Source: JBGSWL01 sp041752455
GTDB lineage: Bacteria; Pseudomonadota; Alphaproteobacteria; Rhizobiales; Rhizobiaceae
Assembly: GCA_041752455.1 (NCBI GenBank)
Contig: JBGSWL010000035.1
Location: 1 to 13,919 of the forward strand
Reading direction: 5' to 3'
DNA length: 13,919 bases
Part shown: one piece after another, positions 13,890 to 13,919 of the stretch
How the letters are laid out: each line of letters starts with the position of its first letter
Numbering within the stretch: the stretch's first letter is position 1
The notes under the pieces: generated by a model
Database searches by the model: none
The model's input: the letters and a program-made list of their open reading frames with translations, nothing else
What the model was told of the DNA's origin: nothing
Made by a program: the position numbers and the translations under genes

Positions 13890-13919
13890 TCACGCCCGGT
13901 AATCGTAAAGCCAATCGAG
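13890..13919 (-). other. Possible C-terminal end of a convergent gene
   Basis: Read on the minus strand from the window edge, one frame gives LDWLYDYRA followed by TGA (13892-13890). A stop just before the hairpin at 13845-13865 and an aromatic-rich tail are compatible with the end of a convergent gene. Nine residues are too few to identify a family, and the other two minus frames are also open here. Confidence 0.25.

Overview
The window is GC-rich, densely coding DNA from an alphaproteobacterium, most likely of the Hyphomicrobiales (rhizobial) type. The main reason is the arrangement of metC diverging from a complete aapJQMP amino-acid ABC transporter operon, as I recall it from Rhizobium leguminosarum. 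No rRNA, tRNA, insertion sequence, CRISPR array or phage gene was seen.

Left part (1-6046, minus strand): one six-gene, apparently co-transcribed unit read from right to left. It encodes a TRAP transporter (small permease dctQ, large permease dctM, Tat-exported solute-binding protein dctP), a glutamine-synthetase-family ligase, an NAD(P)-dependent aldehyde dehydrogenase and the first 40 codons of an iron-containing alcohol dehydrogenase that runs off the left edge. Two junctions are 4-base ATGA overlaps, and the synthetase and aldehyde dehydrogenase genes are only 9 bases apart. The synthetase lacks both the ammonium-site Asp motif and the adenylylation loop of true glutamine synthetases, so it is probably a gamma-glutamyl-amine ligase. 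The unit reads as import and oxidation of an amine or amino alcohol. The substrate is unknown. This is the most interesting part of the window.

Middle (6047-7593): a 416-base intergenic region separates this unit from a divergent, isolated glf (UDP-galactopyranose mutase) on the plus strand. The ribosome-binding site of glf lies inside a small hairpin. glf converges on metC (cystathionine beta-lyase, minus strand) across an 86-base gap holding two back-to-back 12-base palindromes.

Right part (8865-13919): a 379-base divergent promoter region, with a 16-base palindrome, lies between metC and aapJ. aapJ (periplasmic binding protein) is followed by a strong hairpin, then aapQ, aapM and aapP in tight succession and a terminator-like hairpin. 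This is housekeeping general L-amino-acid uptake. A possible convergent gene end lies at the right edge.

Both binding-protein genes, dctP and aapJ, are followed by a strong GC hairpin without a T-run before the next gene. This fits higher steady-state levels of the binding protein than of the downstream products.
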